Assembly: GCA_021824145.1 (NCBI GenBank)
Contig: JAKALM010000011.1
Location: forward strand, 53,259-117,258
Direction: 5' to 3'
Source of the DNA: Bacteroidota bacterium
GTDB lineage: Bacteria; Bacteroidota; Ignavibacteria; Ignavibacteriales; Ignavibacteriaceae
DNA length: 64,000 bases
Below, in pieces: positions 61,466 through 64,000 of this stretch (the stretch's first letter is position 1; the number at the start of each line of letters is the position of its first letter). The notes beneath the pieces are model-generated. The model searched no databases. It was not told the DNA's origin and saw only the letters and a list, made by a program, of their open reading frames with translations. The position numbers and the translations under genes are program-made.

Positions 61466-63232
61466 TTGATAGAGCTAAAAAGAATATTTGACATTTTACC
61501 ATACCAAATAGAAAACTTTTCTAGAATAGATGCTATTTGTGGTAAAGAAAACGGAGCTTGGCAAAAATACAGCTCAGAAAAAGTAAAAGAGATTGTTGAT
61601 AATTTCAGTCTGGGCTTGCTGAATATGGGATTTACAAAGGGAGATAAATTTGCAATAATTTCGAATAATCGCCCGGAATGGAATTTTGTCGATTTGGGAA
61701 TTTTGCAAATTGGCGGCATTGATGTCCCAGTCTACCCAACAATGAATGAATCTGAATATAATTATATTTTTAATGATGCACAGGTTAAACTAGTATTTGT
61801 TTCGGACAAAGAATTATTGGAAAAAGTTAAGCGAGTAATTACGAAAACTAAATCAGTGCAAGATATTTACACATTTGATAAAATTGATGGCGCCAAGCAT
61901 TGGACAAATATTTTAAACAACGCTGATAAATCACTAAATGAAAAGTTGTCTTCCATTCAAAATACAATTGTTCCAGAAGATTTGATGACTATTATTTACA
62001 CTTCAGGCACAACGGGAACTCCTAAAGGTGTAATGCTAACTCACAAAAATATTCTAAGCAATATTCAATCTTTAATTAAAATTATGCCAATGTCTTTTGA
62101 ACATCGGATGATCAGCTTCCTGCCTATCTGCCACATTTTTGAAAGAACTGCAATTTATTTTTATCTAGCCATCGGCGGAGCTATATACTATGCCGAAAAC
62201 CTTGATAAAGTTGTTGAAAATTTTTTGGAAGTTAAACCAAATTATTTTACTACTGTACCAAGACTACTAGAAAAGATTTATGAAAGGATAATGGAAAAAG
62301 GCAGAGAATTGAAAGGTTTGAAAAAATCTATTTTTGGCTGGGCTGTTAATTTAGCAAATCATTATGATCAGCAAGGTAAAAACAATTGGTTTTATAATTT
62401 GCGGCTTGTTGTTGCAAGGAAATTAGTCTTTAGTAAATGGCTCGCGGCTTTAGGCGGCGAAGTAAAAGGTATTATCTGTGGTGCTGCTGTTCTTCAGCCA
62501 AGGTTATCAAGAATATTTACCGCAGCTGGAATACCAATTTGTGAGGGCTATGGCTTAACTGAAACTTCTCCCGTTCTTACTTGCAATCATTTTGAAAAAG
62601 GTAATTATTGTTTAGGAACAGCAGGTCTAGTAATTCCAGGCGTAGAAATAAAAATTAATGAGGATGGTCAAATTCTCGCTAAAGGTGAAAATGTGTTCAG
62701 CGGATATTATAATAAACCTGAATTGAATGAAATTGCTTTTGATAAAGATGGTTGGTTTTTCACTGGTGATATTGGTGAATTTGTTGATGGAAGATTTTTA
62801 AAGATAACTGACAGGTTAAATGAAGTATTTAAAACATCTGGCGGAAAGTTTGTAGCTCCTCTTCCAATTGAAAATAAAATGAAAGAATCTTGGTTCATCA
62901 AAAATATAATGGTAATCGGAAAGGACAAAAAATTTACTGCGGCATTAGTTGTTCCGGATACAGTGTTTATTTTTAATTGGTGCAAGAAAAAAGGATTTGA
63001 TAATTTATCTTTAAATGGCATGCTTCAATCACCTATTGTAAAGGAAAGAATTTGGAAGGATATACAAAAATATAATAAAAGATTTTCACACATCGAACAA
63101 ATAAAAAAGTTTGAGATTACACCAAATGATTGGACAGTTGAAACAGGCGAATTAACTCCAACTCTCAAACTTAAACGAAAAATTATTTTGGAAAAGTATA
63201 AAGATCTAATAGAAAAAATTTATAACGAATAA
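61466..63232 (+). CDS. Long-chain fatty acid-CoA ligase (AMP-forming)
   Basis: A 588-residue FAA1-type acyl-CoA synthetase. The AMP-binding motif is TIIYTSGTTGTPKGVMLTHK, FERTAIYFYLAIGG and EGYGLTETSPVLTCNHF are further core motifs, and the signature GWFFTGDIGEF with KITDRLNEVFKTSGGKFVAP carries the catalytic hinge. It activates fatty acids to acyl-CoA for beta-oxidation or lipid synthesis. TTG 61466 is the first possible start; an in-frame stop lies at 61448. The 3-hydroxyacyl-CoA dehydrogenase gene follows 26 bases later. Confidence 0.94.
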   Translation: MIELKRIFDILPYQIENFSRIDAICGKENGAWQKYSSEKVKEIVDNFSLGLLNMGFTKGDKFAIISNNRPEWNFVDLGILQIGGIDVPVYPTMNESEYNYIFNDAQVKLVFVSDKELLEKVKRVITKTKSVQDIYTFDKIDGAKHWTNILNNADKSLNEKLSSIQNTIVPEDLMTIIYTSGTTGTPKGVMLTHKNILSNIQSLIKIMPMSFEHRMISFLPICHIFERTAIYFYLAIGGAIYYAENLDKVVENFLEVKPNYFTTVPRLLEKIYERIMEKGRELKGLKKSIFGWAVNLANHYDQQGKNNWFYNLRLVVARKLVFSKWLAALGGEVKGIICGAAVLQPRLSRIFTAAGIPICEGYGLTETSPVLTCNHFEKGNYCLGTAGLVIPGVEIKINEDGQILAKGENVFSGYYNKPELNEIAFDKDGWFFTGDIGEFVDGRFLKITDRLNEVFKTSGGKFVAPLPIENKMKESWFIKNIMVIGKDKKFTAALVVPDTVFIFNWCKKKGFDNLSLNGMLQSPIVKERIWKDIQKYNKRFSHIEQIKKFEITPNDWTVETGELTPTLKLKRKIILEKYKDLIEKIYNE

Positions 63233-63258
63233 CTAATCTTAAAAATCAAGAAACAATT

Positions 63259-64000
63259 ATGAAAAGAATTATTAAAGAAGTAGCAGTATTAGGCTCCGGA
63301 GTAATGGGCTCGCGAATTGCAGCACACTTTGCAAACATTGGATGTAAGGTTTATCTCCTGGATATAATTCCCAAAGAATTGACTGAAAAAGAACAGAAAG
63401 AAGGCCTTACATTCACTGATAAAAAAGTTCGTAACAGAATTGTAAACGACAATTTAAAAAATGTTCTTTCTGCCAAACCATCGCCAATTTATCTTCAATC
63501 ATTTGCATCGAGAATTGTTGCCGGAAATTTTGAAGATGATTTGAACGTATTAAAAAATGTTGATTGGATAATCGAAGCCGTCGTAGAAAATCTGGAAATT
63601 AAAAAAAATATTTTTGACAAGATAGAAAAATTCCGAAAGTCAGGTTCGCTAATTACAACCAACACTTCCGGTATTCCGGTTCATTTAATGATTGAAGGGA
63701 GAAGCGAAGATTTTCAAAATAATTTTTGCGGCGCTCATTTCTTCAACCCGCCTCGGTACCTTCAACTTTTAGAAATTATTCCAACTTCCAAAACAAATCA
63801 AAGTGTAATTGATTTCTTAATGAGTTATGGAAGTTTATTCCTTGGTAAGACAACAGTTCTTTGCAAAGATACACCAGCGTTTATTGCAAACAGAATCGGT
63901 GTATTCAGCATGATGGCAGTATTTAAGCTGATGGATGAATTGAAGCTTTCAATAAAAGAAATTGATACTCTAACAGGACCATTGACAGGCAAACCAAAGT
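63259..64000 (+). CDS. 3-hydroxyacyl-CoA dehydrogenase, 3' end missing
   Basis: Open from ATG 63259 to the right edge (247 residues seen). The Rossmann motif VAVLGSGVMGSRIAAHFANI begins the protein, VDWIIEAVVENLEIK and TTNTSGIPVHLM follow, and FCGAHFFNPPRYLQLLEIIP has the catalytic His with the conserved Asn-Pro. CKDTPAFIANRIG closes the NAD domain. It is like the FadB/FadN dehydrogenase of beta-oxidation; whether a hydratase domain follows lies beyond the window. It probably forms an operon with the acyl-CoA ligase. Confidence 0.95.
   Translation, partial: MKRIIKEVAVLGSGVMGSRIAAHFANIGCKVYLLDIIPKELTEKEQKEGLTFTDKKVRNRIVNDNLKNVLSAKPSPIYLQSFASRIVAGNFEDDLNVLKNVDWIIEAVVENLEIKKNIFDKIEKFRKSGSLITTNTSGIPVHLMIEGRSEDFQNNFCGAHFFNPPRYLQLLEIIPTSKTNQSVIDFLMSYGSLFLGKTTVLCKDTPAFIANRIGVFSMMAVFKLMDELKLSIKEIDTLTGPLTGKPK

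Overview
The window is a dense, strongly AT-rich stretch of bacterial chromosome with 60 protein genes (the first and last cut by the edges). No rRNA, tRNA, CRISPR array, insertion sequence or prophage was recognised. The content points to Ignavibacteria or a close relative in the Bacteroidota/Chlorobi group. Two secreted proteins end in type IX secretion sorting domains containing YPNPFNPSTTI. SecA carries the long insert usual in that group. Other markers are a DUF2723 membrane protein, a fused TPR/thioredoxin protein and a long plant/cyanobacterial-type IspH. This placement is inference from gene content, not from a marker-gene phylogeny.

Layout. 1-3.5 kb: signalling (sigma-54 activator, STAS antagonist, double-receiver PP2C phosphatase, small membrane protein). 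3.5-14.4 kb: prfA, a serine hydrolase, ispH, an exported thiol-redox pair, then a nucleotidyltransferase-metK-ahcY run facing an epimerase-like gene. 14.6-20.4 kb: sugar transferase and two large T9SS cargo proteins. 20.5-27.6 kb: greA, ribD, ribE, tilS, hpt, ftsH and a dolichol-kinase-like gene, tightly packed with several overlaps. 27.6-32.4 kb (minus strand): glnE and a DUF2723 protein. 32.5-40.3 kb: lipoprotein, secA, glnB, TPR lipoprotein, mtgA and an AlbA_2/Schlafen-type regulator. 40.3-42 kb (minus): SpoU methyltransferase and rlmN. 42.2-47 kb: acyl-CoA dehydrogenase, an exported YidD-like protein with two paralogous TPR/membrane-hairpin proteins, and a lemA/TPM pair. 47.2-51.5 kb: two near-duplicate ferredoxins, metallo-hydrolase, Rieske protein, queG and trxB. 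51.5-53.3 kb: an ECF sigma factor with its anti-sigma and a divergent DUF6249 gene. 53.3-59.8 kb: era, EamA transporter, acylphosphatase, ispF, DedA, lnt, threonine aldolase and thioesterase. 59.8-64 kb: an ScfR-like regulator divergent from a fatty acyl-CoA ligase and a 3-hydroxyacyl-CoA dehydrogenase.

The most informative non-coding signal is at 51.93-52.13 kb. Three copies of a TGTAAC-N17-(A/T)GTC promoter-like element lie between the ECF sigma operon and the divergent DUF6249 gene, one facing the sigma gene and two facing DUF6249. This suggests an autoregulated ECF switch whose promoter can be read from sequence. The least explained coding region is 43.4-45.6 kb, where a YidD-like domain carries its own signal peptide and is translationally coupled to two duplicated TPR/membrane-hairpin proteins. 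Several genes start at TTG, and two of these overlap the upstream stop as TTGA. Rho-independent terminators are clear after several operons, and one has its stem inside the coding end of the convergent gene.
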